Origin: Mycteria americana
Lineage: Eukaryota; Chordata; Aves; Ciconiiformes; Ciconiidae
DNA: 64,000 nucleotides
Assembly: GCF_035582795.1 (NCBI RefSeq)
Contig: NC_134367.1
Coordinates: forward strand, 6,124,062 to 6,188,061
Direction of reading: 5' to 3'
Shown here: positions 11,413-22,779 of the stretch, piece by piece
How positions within the stretch are numbered: the first letter of the stretch is position 1
Layout of the letters: each line of letters opens with the position of its first letter
Position numbers and translations under genes: made by a program
The notes under the pieces: generated by a model
The model's database searches: none
What the model was told of the DNA's origin: nothing
What the model saw: only the letters and a program-made list of their open reading frames with translations

Positions 11413-13241
11413 TTCCTACTGAAATTGGTTCTGTTTCCCTTCTTCAGGTAACCAATAACCTGTTAAATAATCAGCATAACCTGATTCAGGTACTAGAAAT
11501 CCTTGCTAAGAATCAAAATGATTTGCAAGTTGAAAGTACACAAGCACAAAGCTATTCGTACGCAGCCATTAATTGAATCTCAAACTGCTTTTTATACATT
11601 TAATAAAGAAAAAAGTTTAAGATAAAATGTGTCGTACCAGCTTAAACAATCATCTCTGCTTCTGCAGCACTTCAAGTGGTGCTAAGACACGCTCCGAATG
11701 CAGCACGGGTCTTAGTGGTCTCATTTTTGTTTTAAACAGAGTTAAAGAAAACTCTGAAGATGAGAAAAAAGCCATTACTTCCCAAAATAAGAATAACCTG
11801 GGTTAGTCCAAGATAGGGAGACATAACCTACCTTGTTTTACTCTAAGTTCAGCTCACTGCCTTATGGAGAGAAGTGAAAGGTTATTATATGGGTTTACTG
11901 GGCAAACCCAGATTTTATAAATAATTGCCTGTCAGACTGTTCAAGATAGACAAACATACAGCAGACCAACAAAAACATGATCTGTCATATTTCTGAGAGA
12001 AATGTATGTTGAGTCTTCATTCTCTGGGACTTTAAGTAGACCAGTAAAAAATAAGTGCCAGTATTTTTCCTGCTTATGCATATTTTAAAATGTAAAATCT
12101 GGGAGAGATACAGCTACGGAAGGAATTTTGATTCCAGTACCCAGCGCCTGAAACGGTTTCTTCTGTCTATATCCCTGCAGATCGAAACCAAATACAATAA
12201 ATGCTGGTGTCCTTTTAAAAAGTCTGGATGTTTACAGCAAGCATATAATTTTCCATGATTAAGGACGCCAACAAAAATAAGAGTGATGATAAAAAGAAAA
12301 GTTTAATCATATATTTCAAGAAGCACAGATGGAACATCAGAAAACTTCCCCCCCTCCCGTTTAATACACTGCATTGTACACATTACTTTTAGTCCTTTAC
12401 ACACAGATTAATTCCAGAAAACAGAAGCGTAAGCAGGTAAAAGAAAAAAGCAATTTATGAATGGCAGTAATATTTGATGTACAAAGTTCACTTTTACAAT
12501 ATTTTGGTTGCAAAGGGAAGTGGCATTTTTCTCTTTATTTAAAATATATATATTTATAGTTAAAGTTCTTGCAAGCAGGTCCAGGAAAGCAGGGCAACAA
12601 AACCACTTACAAATGGCCACAAGAGCATAGAGTGGGAGTAAAAATTAAGACCTCACGTACTAAGCACAAAGGAGGAGGACGGCTGCGCTATATAAAAGTA
12701 ATATTTTGCTGATCTCCTCTCGATCTCTTGAGTGCTCTGTCTTAATTTGAGGTTTAAGTTAGATTTCAAGCCTGGGCTAGGAACGGCTGAAGCAGACCCC
12801 TGGGCCCACGGGGTACCACAGGGACACAAGCAGTACATGCCTGTAGATCCTGATGACGGGCTGAAGCACGAGCCCTTTTCTCTGGTCAAGCATCATCGTG
12901 GTTAGCTCTATATTTGTACAGTTTTTATGGGAAGAAATGAATGTGTTTGTGAGGCCAGCAAAGGCTGGAGGAGCAGGGGACGGGAAGAAGCAGAGAGGGA
13001 GGGACTGAGATTTAAAAAATAAATCTGAAAACAAACAACGTGAACTAAAATATAAAAAAGGCAAAAAAAGAGCCCATTTCTTCTTTAACCAAATCCAACA
13101 GTAATGCTGCCTTTGTCAACAACAGAGACAACATCTGCTTCCTGCAGCAAACGCTGAGCAAGTACATAACGTTAAGCCTTTGCCTAGAACCACTGAGACA
13201 GACACAGTTATTTAAATACTTTAGGATATATTTTTCTGAAT
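11413..13241. other. Non-coding DNA, nothing recognised
   Basis: AT-rich, with short frames of up to 95 codons on both strands and no family motif. No repeat recognised. Confidence 0.55.
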
Positions 13242-13312
13242 AGGGGCCCAATCCAGTGCCAAATCACTGCAAAGGCTTTCCTTGATTTCAGAGAGCGACG
13301 GCTCGAGCCCTA
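13242..13312. mobile_element. Short MITE-like palindromic repeat relic
   Basis: The segment reads TAGGGGCCCAATCCAGTGCC at its start. It continues CACTGCAAAGGCTTTCCTTG and ends CGGCTCGAGCCCTA. This follows the old sauropsid repeat pattern 'gggcccaatcctgtgcccattgaagtcaatggaaaggctcccattgacttcaatgggctttggatcaggccct', which has a palindromic middle and ends that are inverted copies. The family name is uncertain. No coding capacity. Confidence 0.45.
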
Positions 13313-16300
13313 GGAGAGGAATGCAATAAAAATAGAGATGGCAATATTGAGAATTTGGGGCTGACCACTTAGCCTGTCCTTGGGTCTGCAAAAAGACAAG
13401 TCTCTAACTGGTAAAGTAGAGGTTACCTGAACTTCTCTCTGAATGTCTTTGGATCTGAACTCGCTATTACTCTCATCAAAAAGCCCCTTACTGGATTAAA
13501 CTGGGTCACGCTGCCTGAACACTTAAAAATTATTTGAGAGAAATGAGTGGGAAATAGTGGAAAACAGTTTTTCTTTTTGTAAAAATCACAAGGAAAACCT
13601 ATCTAACCTTTATATCACCTATCTAAATCTATATAACCCAGCCTATCTCTGGCCTCTTTCTGCCCCATCCTGCTTTACAAAAAAAGGTCTCTAGGAGAAC
13701 ATACAGACTTCCAAACACTGACATAAAAATGATATTGCATTGCAGAAAGAGGCTGACAGCAGCAAGTCCCCTGCAAACTTCAGCATTGTCTGATCTGCAT
13801 TCTTGTCCACCTACACGCTATCCCAAACATCCTGCCATTAATTAGCTAAACGTTCCAGCTAGTAAACAAGAATAACGATTGAGGGGGCTGGAAAAAGAGA
13901 CAGAGTCAGCCAGCAGATAGTCACAACAAACCAGCCCACTCACTGGTACACGGAGACATTGGAGCTTGTATTTTTTTTCCTTCCATGGAGGGGAAAAGAA
14001 AATCACCTTAATATAACACTGCCTTTCCTGTTGCTGCAGCCACATCCACATTAGCAGGCGAGAAAAGTCATCCCGTTTCTGCGGTAGGCACTCTGTCAAA
14101 GAAAGAGAAAATCTGTAATGAATTATCACATCAACTTAAACAAGGGAAGAAGGCAGAGAGAAAGGCAAGGCTTTCTTCCTGTTTTGTAGACTGTTCTGGC
14201 TGCAATCTAATATTGTGCTTAATCTGAACATTTCTGGTGGGGAAGCTATAAGCAACCACTCTGTCTATTAAAAAATCAGTGTGGTTAACAAGTGGTTAGC
14301 GACTCTATTTCAGGAGAGCGAGAGATATGCAAAAATGTAACATCCTATTTTGCTAATTGCCTGCAAAGTACATGAGGCCAAAAATACACTATTATGCTGA
14401 AACTGTTTGTCCTTTATAAGCATGTGTTCTCTATTCACTATGCTCAAGAATCATTTCTAACCTATCTTAATAGTCTATAAATTACTGAATAATTACAGTT
14501 TGCCAAACCTAATTTATAGTCTGAGTCTAAAGCTATGTAAACAGACACTGGTATAATCCCCACCCCCCAAAATCAACTTAATCTTAAAGACCCTCTGGTC
14601 AGTACAGAATAATTTGATATCCCATGTATTGTAACCTGGGATCAAGTCTTTCCAATGGTAAAGAAGCACAAGAGTTAAACAGCATTTGAGAAAAAAACTT
14701 TAAAAGATCCTGTGACACTGTCTCACTAAAATACCTTTCATGCATTTTTAACATCTCTTTCTGAATCAATATAGGAAACTATGCCTTTTTACCCCAGGCA
14801 CACTGGAAACCCTATATTTTAAGGGGATACTCTCAGTTTAAAAATTTATTGCTTTTTTGTGTGTGATATTAATGATATCTTCAAAAAGGAAAGTAGTTTA
14901 AATACTTTTGCTTTATTTGGTTCACCTTCAGCAGTCATTCAGTTTTGAAAATGAAAATGTAGTCATCTAGTTCATTACAGTTAGTGCTTCGTCAGATTTA
15001 TTTTGTACCTCTTAAGTTCAAGCACTTAGGAAGTGCCATATATAACTACCATTTTAGTGGCTCTACCAATTTCCTAATTAATTTCAGCCAGATCAATTTC
15101 TCCTCTCTTAAACTAGAATTAGAAGAGTATCATTAAGAGCAAAGGATAACCTCAAACAACTGTGTATATAAATGGCATTTATACGGAACTGTAAGGAAAT
15201 AGTTTCAAAAACAGCAAGCATGTATTCAGAGAGACAGTTACAGACACCGAATATGCAAAAGGAAATATGTACAAGATGTTCATTACAGCATCCTTTACGT
15301 TAACACCATACTTCAGTATAGAGATCTAGCAGCATATGGCATTAAAGTCAAAGAGCAGAATATTAGCTCTGGGATATACAGCCAGTCATCAGACATGAGA
15401 GTATCACCGCAAACGACGACGACAAAAAAATCCCAAGACTCTATACCCAAGCATGAAATGCACAAAAACAGACTAGCCAATAATTTTGAAAAGATCCAAT
15501 ATATTCCCACAACCACAAGCAGCAAGTCCAAGGGAGTTTGGATCTGCAGCGTGCCCAAACCATTATGGCTGGCATTTTGAAGCCGATGCAAAAGTAATGT
15601 TTTTAGCTCCTTGACCCCGAGATTTTTACAGAGCTTTATAACCCAAGTGACAACCTTTAACACATAAACAAAAAATAGCCGGGGCTATTGTGCAGTTTGC
15701 TTGAAGATAAATGAACCCGAGTATAAAGTTGGATCCACATGAAAGATAAAAGGTGGAATTTTGCGAAAGGAATTTTGGTTGCAAAGCAAAGTTGGGCTTG
15801 GCTGGGCTCACCTGGGAAATAATGAAGTTCAACATTTTCCAACATGGGCAATATTATACGGTTAGTTATATCCCTGAAAAGGTCATTTTAGAAGCAAGTT
15901 TCAGAGGAGGGAGGATAACACCTTCAGAAAGCTGGACACACCCACCCAGTCTATATTTAGCAATATATTATAACTAGTGTGGCTATAGTTAGGATTGAAA
16001 ACTATTTCCTACTTAACTCCCTGTTTCGCATACTTTAAACTTTCTGAAACATTTGCCCTTGGGCTGAAATTTCCTCTGCTTTAATCTCTGCCTGAAGTTC
16101 AATTTCTTTGGAAAGGACCAACAAAATTCCTTAAGCCATTTTGAAGTTCAGCAATAATGAAAACAACACATTTTTCCTTCCCAAGCCAGAGAAAGTGATT
16201 CTGATATATGCATATTTTATTATGGAATTTAGCCATAAATTGCAGCATTTTACCCAGAAACGATCTTTACCTTCAACCTCAGCTTAAAGGTAACTGTTTT

Positions 16301-19300
16301 GAAAATCAGTATTTCAGAGGAGGGAGTTTGATTCATCCCATTCCATAACAAGATAACACTTCGTTCTTCTTTTGATACATTACTAGATAATAAAGGTTAA
16401 CCTCCGAAATGCTTTTATGCATAGCAAAACTATTTTACAGTCATCATTCTCAGTTATACCATATATCTTTAAGATATATACAGCCGAATTCGTGATACTA
16501 AAAGACATATCTTTACATGCCAAGAATGGTGAAGAGAAACGGCAAGATGTTTTTTATAAAACTTGCATGTCTATGTGCCCTGGCGAGAGAGAGTGTATAT
16601 GTATGTGGCAGTCATCTCATGTGGTTTGATATAATGTAAAGGGTTTGGATGACACTTTTGGGTACTTTATGCCACTTTGGCAGTATCCAATTTTTTTTTT
16701 TTAAAATATGATTATTTGGCTCAGAATTACAGATAGAGGATGATGCAGACTCTTGATGTGGGATTAAAATGGCGAGCCGTAGCTGTATCCATTTTGCTGG
16801 ATACATCTTGCTATGGCCCAGTGTCGGGAGATAACATAAGCCCACGGTCCCTCCTGGAGCCCTTTTTGGAAAAGTGTCTACTGCATCCAAATTTTTTGTG
16901 TGCTGTCTCTCAAAATTTACTGTCTACCAGCCTGTGCTTTGATTTGTCCTGCTGGGGGCTGACTCTTTGCCACGGTTGAAGGTCCCTCAGCCTGTTACTG
17001 TACCCGCTATGTGCGTGGGTGGTCAAGGGGCCACCTTTTAGATGTGGGAAATCATCTAGCTTGGCACAAAATTACACAGTTCGCCTTCCTAGAATGGACT
17101 CCATGCTCTGAAAAGTTGATATAACCTCATTTGGCCAATCTAGCTCACACAGAAACTCTTCTTGCTCCTTGCTATCATATGACAAGATTTTGCATCCCCT
17201 TCTCTGACCTTGTTAAAGGTGAAAGGACAGATTGCTGCTATCCACAACCAGAGGATAAGCAGCCTGGACCAAAGTGAAAGCAGAAGCACGACCTTCATCT
17301 TGCCCAGTCCACTCTTGGCACATGCTCCCATTTAGGAGAGAGGCATGATGATTTTGCTGCTTACTCCTCTACTTCCCAGTCCTGACCCCAGCCCATCTAG
17401 GCACCGTGTGAAGAACCTTCTCATGGCTTCTCAAGCATCCTCTATCTGCCTACAGTATAGGAACCCTACCTTGAAAACATTGCTCCTTCAAGTTATCAAA
17501 GCACACTGGATTCCGATATAAAGATCTTCTCTGGGAATGCTATCATTATTTAATAAATGAAGGTAGGGTTTTTTCCCAACAGTCTGAAAGGAGGTACAAT
17601 GAAACAGAAAAGATGAGCGGTGTTCACTGCTGTCAGTCATCTGAAAGCAAGATCATGTTTTGCCCTTAGTTTGGTGAAAGAAGGGAAAACTAACAGCTGA
17701 AAAAAGGCAACCTGGAACAAAAGGCCTTGGTCAAGTAACTCCTCAAACTTCATGAAAAATCATCCATTTCCTACTCTCTTTTTTGGTCCCATGTCTCTCC
17801 TGTAGTGGTAGCCCGAGGTAGCGCATTACGAAGGCCCACAAAGAACCGCCCCGTGAAGAGGGCAGCAAAACTCCTGTCCCCACAGGAGGTCACATGAAAT
17901 GAAACAGTTTCCTGAAGAGTTCACAGGACCAATGTAGGGGCAGAAAATAGCGTGTTTATTAACCCAAGGTATCCTGAAGCTGTGATTTACAGAAACAAGT
18001 CCCAGCCAAAACTGCGGATGTGAGCACTCTTCAATCAGGTAACATAGCAGATCAGAAAACTAAGACTTCTGAACAGGCACCTTAGTAGAAACAGTTTCCA
18101 GTTAACAATTTACACTAGTGCGTAATTTCACAGCTGTAGCATGATGAAAAAGAATAATTTTGGAAAGAGAAACAGCTGTGATTTTTGAATGGGCCGATGG
18201 TTAATTCTTATTTGGGATAAAATCTGGAAAGTCTAGGGTAAAACATCTCCAAGGGGCATCGTAGACACCAAAGTTTATTGGGCCAAAACCTCCACTGGTT
18301 TAAGTCTGCAGTTCTGCTAAGGTGCAATGTCATACCACAGGTCTGTTGTATCACTTAGCAATGATAAATCCTGAATTATAGAAGCAAGTTATAGAACAGC
18401 ATTTTTAAAACTTGAAGTCTCCCTTTCTTGTTGTCCTCGTGTATGTGTGTGGGCAAGTGGTTTAACTACAATGCATGAAGTGGAATGGCAGACAGAGACA
18501 TCAAAATCAAAGAGCAAGTCCTGGCTGAACTTCATTAGCAAACATAAATACAAATGGGCACATCTTGTTTGTGACATGCCACGGTCCTTTCCTCCTTTGG
18601 TAATTTTACTCTATTCTCTGATATTTGCATAAATGTAAATCGAACCATATGACTTGAACAGGCTTATGATAGGGGAATCATATGCAAAACTTTTTTTCAT
18701 TAAATAGCTCTCTTCATGCAGTCTTACAATGTTACTGTGAAAATCGGGGAGGATTAGATCTCAGACAGTGAAAGCCTTTATTTAAGAACAGTGGAGGGAG
18801 CCCTGCCCTTTAAATAAGAGACATTCTTGGATCAGACACTGGCTGGCAGGATGGAAAAAAGGATGTAGCATTGACTTTCATTCCATTCCAAATAACCTGG
18901 AACCCATAAAACACAAAGATTCTCTAATTTTAAATCTGCTCCTTTTCTCCCTGTGTCTTCTTTCCATTTTATTTGGGGAATGTTAACTTTGAAATTTCAT
19001 TAGCCTGCCATAATATCAAACAAGTCATCCTGGACAGATTCATAGCTCTTTGTACATAAAACCATCTACATTAAACCCCCTGTGATTAAAAGGTTACTCC
19101 CCTAATTTTTCCCAGCCTGCATAGACATACCACATGCAAACAAGTGTCAGCTTTTTTAGAGATTAAAATAATAATTAGTTTAGGAGGCAAAGTATAAGCA
19201 GCATTGTTTAAAAAAGAAAATCCATATGTTGTTTAGAATTAGTTGCTTCTGTTTAGGTCTAAATAAATTTGCATGGATATAAACTCTCCTTATTAAAAGT

Positions 19301-20811
19301 GCATACATGTTACAAAAGAAATATAATGGATAATTCTCTCTCCAATTTAAAACAATAGCACTGAAGGCTCCAGTTCTACGAACCCATCTTTAATCAGTAG
19401 CCAAAGCACAGATGTCTGATATTACCCAGAGGGTGAGGAAACTTTTTACGTATATAGTGTCTAGTACGTGGTCAATAATGAATAACAAATCCCAAATATA
19501 TATCTATGAACACCCAGGTTTAGTAGATTACGAACTCGTACGATGCTCCAGGTGATCTGCCCTGCTGCGTTCCTGAAATCTCAGGGATTTCGTTTATGAT
19601 GGGGCCAGACCGACGTGCTGAATGCATCCATTTATCCAGACAGTAACGGTCCCTCTGGAAGCACAACCACACTTGTGCTTAACCTAGCCCCTGAGGAACC
19701 GCGGCTAGGTGTAAGAAACACAAATGAAACAACTTCATTCCTTGGGTCTGTTCCATGAGTCTTCAGCTATCCAGTGAGACACCAGCGACAGCAGCGGCTT
19801 CCACGCCGTGAGTACCTGCCCTCCAGGAAGGGGGCCGAGATCACCGGCACACTTTAGGCAGGCGACCACAAACATCAAGCACTTGATAAAAGCACTGCCT
19901 CAATAAATCACCCTTCAGCAGCTTGTAACAAAATGCTTTCCAGCAAAGTCAGTTCTGGGCTTTGGTTTACCTTTTATCTGCCAGCGGTGCAAACTTTCTC
20001 AATAATCGCATAAAACTGTGTTGCTGTGTCCAGGAACAGGAATATATCCAGGGTATATCATCCAAGTCTGTTAAAGAACATAGTCCAGATCTCAACTACC
20101 GAACTTTTTTATTATTGCTCTCTGCTACTGGGAATAACGACATTCCCAAGGCTGATGGAAACGTAGGATCTCTGAAAAACAAGGACCAAACGTATTTCTC
20201 AGACACCTCGTGCAATACCACCAGCGGAAGGAAAACAAAATGTAGGGCTTGTACTGTGTCCCTCAGCTCATTTGGCCAAATTTGCGACGCTGCAGTTAAC
20301 TAGCAAACGCTGTTCTCAGGCCTGGGCTGATATTATAAGAAAAACAAGGCAAAAGGATCATGGCTTCTGTTGCAGCAAGAACTGGGGTGTGGGAGTGGGG
20401 TACCAACGTCTGCCAAAAGGAAAAAAGAACAAAATTGGTAGGGAGAGAGAGATCATTTTAAATTTCTCAGAGGGTACTGTAAACAGTGGAGAAAGAAGGA
20501 AAAAATGAAACCATAAAACAATACTTGGCAGCCAGCTTTGCAAAACAAACATATTTTTGCAAAGTTCTTCCCATCACTGCCACCAGCTTTAATAGGCTTT
20601 ATTTGTCTGAGAGCAAGAAACCCTTTTTAATTGTCAGAGAAAAAGCGAGGCTGCTCAGCACACTGATAGAAATTCCTCTTCTGAGCCCTACTTCATGCTC
20701 ACGCTGCTCTCGGTTCACAGTCAGAGCGAGGAATTCCTTCCCCCAGGCTGCAAAACCTGTAGCTGGGCTCCATCGCCACCCTTCCCTGGCCCAAGAGAGC
20801 AGGCTGCTTCT
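13313..20811. other. Long non-coding stretch
   Basis: About 7.5 kb without a recognisable gene or repeat family. It includes T12 at 16691-16702, loosely repeated CCTATCTAA-like words at 13608-13655, and a candidate conserved block at 18950-19330 (listed separately). Frames of up to 116 codons (15313-15663 minus, 19962-20303 plus) carry no known domain and overlap frames on the other strand. Confidence 0.5.
18950..19330. promoter_or_regulatory. Candidate conserved non-coding element
   Basis: AT-rich but not low-complexity, with dense homeodomain-like and HMG-like words: TTCATTAGCC, CTTTGAAATTTCATTAG, ATAATAATTAG and CATTGTTTAA. There is no repeat signature and no open frame of note. The texture resembles vertebrate developmental enhancers, but conservation cannot be judged from one sequence. 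This is inference only. Confidence 0.25.
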
Positions 20812-21230
20812 CAGAATCACAGAATCACAGAATCGTATAGGTTGGAAAAGACCTTTAAGATCATCGAGTCCAACCATAAACCTAACACTGCCAAGACCAC
20901 CACTACACCATGTCCCTAAGCACCTCATCCAAACGTCCTTTAAATACCTCCAGGGATGGCGACTCAACCACTTCCCTGGGCAGCCTGTTCCAATGCTTGA
21001 TAACCCTCTCGGTGAAGAAAAATTTCCTAATATCCAGTCTAAACCTCCCCTGGCGCAACTTGAGGCCATTTCCTCTTGTCCTATCACTTGTTACCTGGGA
21101 GAAGAGACCGACCCCCACCTCTCTACACCCTCCTTTCAGGCAGTTGTAGAGAGCGATGAGGTCTCCCCTCAGCCTCCTTTTCTCCAGGCTAAACAACCCC
21201 AGTTCCCTCAGCCGCTCCTCATCAGACTCC
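20812..21230 (-). mobile_element. Young CR1 LINE 3' end, reverse orientation
   Basis: This is a 5'-truncated CR1 retrotransposon copy. Its 3' tail appears first on the plus strand as CAGAATCACAGAATCACAGAATCG, the reverse of the (ATTCTGTG)n octamer tail. Next comes AGGTTGGAAAAGACCTTTAAG and ATCATCGAGTCCAACC, the reverse of the CR1 3' hairpin region. Coding sequence for the end of ORF2 follows. It is nearly identical to the opposite-facing copy at 26674-27170, differing at about five residues over roughly 104 shared codons, so both belong to one young subfamily. Homology to that copy stops near 21230, which marks the 5' truncation. Confidence 0.96.
20903..21230 (-). pseudogene. CR1 ORF2 C-terminal remnant
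   Basis: The minus strand encodes the last ~109 codons of the CR1 reverse transcriptase polyprotein and ends at its natural stop. Readable blocks are [19 protein letters not shown], the RKFFFTERV block and [20 protein letters not shown]. This is the region beyond the polymerase active site, so no YADD catalytic box is present and the fragment cannot be active. The frame is uninterrupted, which fits a recent insertion. The open frame runs some 20 bp past the element into unrelated DNA. Confidence 0.9.
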
Positions 21231-21969
21231 TTCTCCTGCAGAGCAAGCTGCAATCCAGCAAGTTAGTATTGCCCCGGGTCTAATGGCCCAGACCTGTCTA
21301 CTCACGGTATGCTACTGGCAAAGCACGCAGCAGGTCTCCACGAGGCACCAGACCTTGATGAACACGACCTGTTGGACCCCAGTGTAATTGGGAAAGCTTA
21401 ATCCCCCCCCCCCCGGCAACGGAAATGCAGCGCTTCCCGAGCATCCGCGATCTCCTCATGAGCATCGCAATTAGTTCGTTAATAATTTTACCGCCTTATG
21501 TCAAACTGGTCAAAACACTTTGAGGCCAACGTCTCTTCTTCTGATGTGTCTCAACTTGCTGCTTTAGCTGTACGGCAGCAACAATGCCTGTGGGCAACTT
21601 TATGATGTCTGAGAATGAAGTTAAAGCTAGGAGCCTTCAGACATACACAGAAAAGATTTTAGGTATGGTTAGATACTGAAACCTCTGGTTTATGACTCAG
21701 GGCACTGCACGGTCACAGCACTCCCATGCGAAAATATACCACTAATAATAAAAACTCCTTCAACCTGAGAGTAATTCAGCATGAAATAACCTGGATGGCT
21801 CCCTCTCTCCGAGGATGGCTTGTCTTGTCTTTTTAAGGTTTCCTACTGCTGTAGAGGCTCAGGGTTTTTTTCTGTAGGAAGTGACAGAAGAGGTTAAATT
21901 CCCCCTCCAGGTCACTACTGCTCACAAGCTCAACATATGATTTTTAGTGAATTTATTTGGAAACAATAT
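21231..21969. other. Non-coding DNA with C12
   Basis: Unique sequence between the CR1 copy and a MIR relic. It contains C12 at 21403-21414 in ATCCCC...GGCAACGG. No gene seen. Confidence 0.6.
21403..21414. repeat. C12 homopolymer
   Basis: Twelve consecutive C. Simple sequence, likely length-variable. Confidence 0.9.
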
Positions 21970-22205
21970 GGTGTGGTACAGTCGTCCGAGTACAAGGGCA
22001 GGAGCCAGGGCTGGGCTCTGCTCCCAGCTCTGACACTGACTTGCTGTGTGGCCTCAGACAAACCACTTAATGTCTCTGTGTTTCAATTTCCCCTGCCTTT
22101 GAAACAGAAATACTATCACTCACAAAACCTTTTTTGAGGATTGCTTGATTACAGAGCTAATACACAATGTTTTGAAAACACTGTATGCTATTCCATAATT
22201 ATTAT
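21970..22205 (+). mobile_element. Near-full-length MIR-type CORE-SINE
   Basis: This is the most complete SINE in the window. The head has a tRNA-like TGGTACAGTCGTCCGAGTAC and the B-box-like GGGCTCTGCTCCC. Next comes CTGACACTGACTTGCTGTGT, then GGCCTCAGACAAACCACTTAATGTCTCTGTGTTTCAATTTCCCC, then the purine-rich GAAACAGAAATACTATCACTCAC. The 3' part reads TTTTTTGAGGATTGCTTGATTACAGAGCTAATACA, ending in TTCCATAATTATTATT. Order and spacing follow the MIR consensus (head, core, 'gttgtgaggattaaatgagttaatac', 3' AT tail). The head carries remnants of the internal Pol III promoter, surely inactive. Its age predates bird orders. Confidence 0.87.
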
Positions 22206-22569
22206 TTTCATTACATTATATCTTCCATTGTAATGGCTAAAATACCAGATGTACAGAAATGGATGCCGAAACTAGCAGTTATTGGATAGGAGGAGCGGGT
22301 ATTACTTTGAAATAAATTAAATTATTTGGGCAAAACAAGGCAGTTCACCTACATTCTTTTCTTGAAACCGTTGAAATTGTAATGAAAAGGAGCATCTAGT
22401 GACATTTTACAACATACTTCTCTTCCCCCACCCCCTGAAAACATCCTGTGAATGCTCCCTGCAGAGGACATAGCATCTCTGTTCCCCCTTTGCATTTCAC
22501 CGGGGAAATGAGAACCCAACCAACAACGCAGGGCAGAGAGTCAGGCTGTAAACAGAGGAATTTTCTCAG
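22206..22569. other. Non-coding DNA, nothing recognised
   Basis: AT-rich unique sequence leading into a GC-rich segment. No repeat or gene recognised. Confidence 0.55.
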
Positions 22570-22684
22570 GCTCCGAGGCCCTTTGCTGGTGGCGGCATTC
22601 GGGTGCGGCCACTTCCAGCCGTGCTCCTTACTGACTGATGCACTCTGGCTGCAGCGGGGTGCCGGCTCACCGGAGCGGTGGGAG
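22570..22684 (+). other. Exon-like GC-rich segment with strong donor
   Basis: A 115 bp GC-rich block lies between TTTTCTCAG (an acceptor-like AG at 22568-22569) and GTAAGA at 22685-22690, giving GGGAG|GTAAGA. One frame stays open through it, as part of a 149-codon plus frame at 22448-22897. The peptide is not recognised, and its downstream part is lysine-rich low complexity from the A-rich tract. It could be an exon of a non-coding or lineage-specific transcript, or chance. The polypyrimidine tract before the AG is short, which weakens the case. Confidence 0.2.
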
Positions 22685-22737
22685 GTAAGAGGAATTAAGG
22701 TAACGCATCAGTGGTTGCCAGTGGAGGAGATGGGAAG

Positions 22738-22779
22738 GGGAAAAAAAGAGAAAAAAGAAAAAAAAAAAAAAAAAAAGGG
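22738..22779. repeat. A-rich purine tract
   Basis: GGGG followed by A7GAGA6GA19GGG: a 42 bp all-purine low-complexity run. No retrocopy body is recognisable upstream. Confidence 0.9.

Noticed and set aside
20486..21283. 265-codon plus-strand open frame, longest in the window
   Set aside because: It is the antisense shadow of the CR1 copy at 20812-21230 plus chance extension. The genuine coding sense is the minus strand, which reads as CR1 ORF2.
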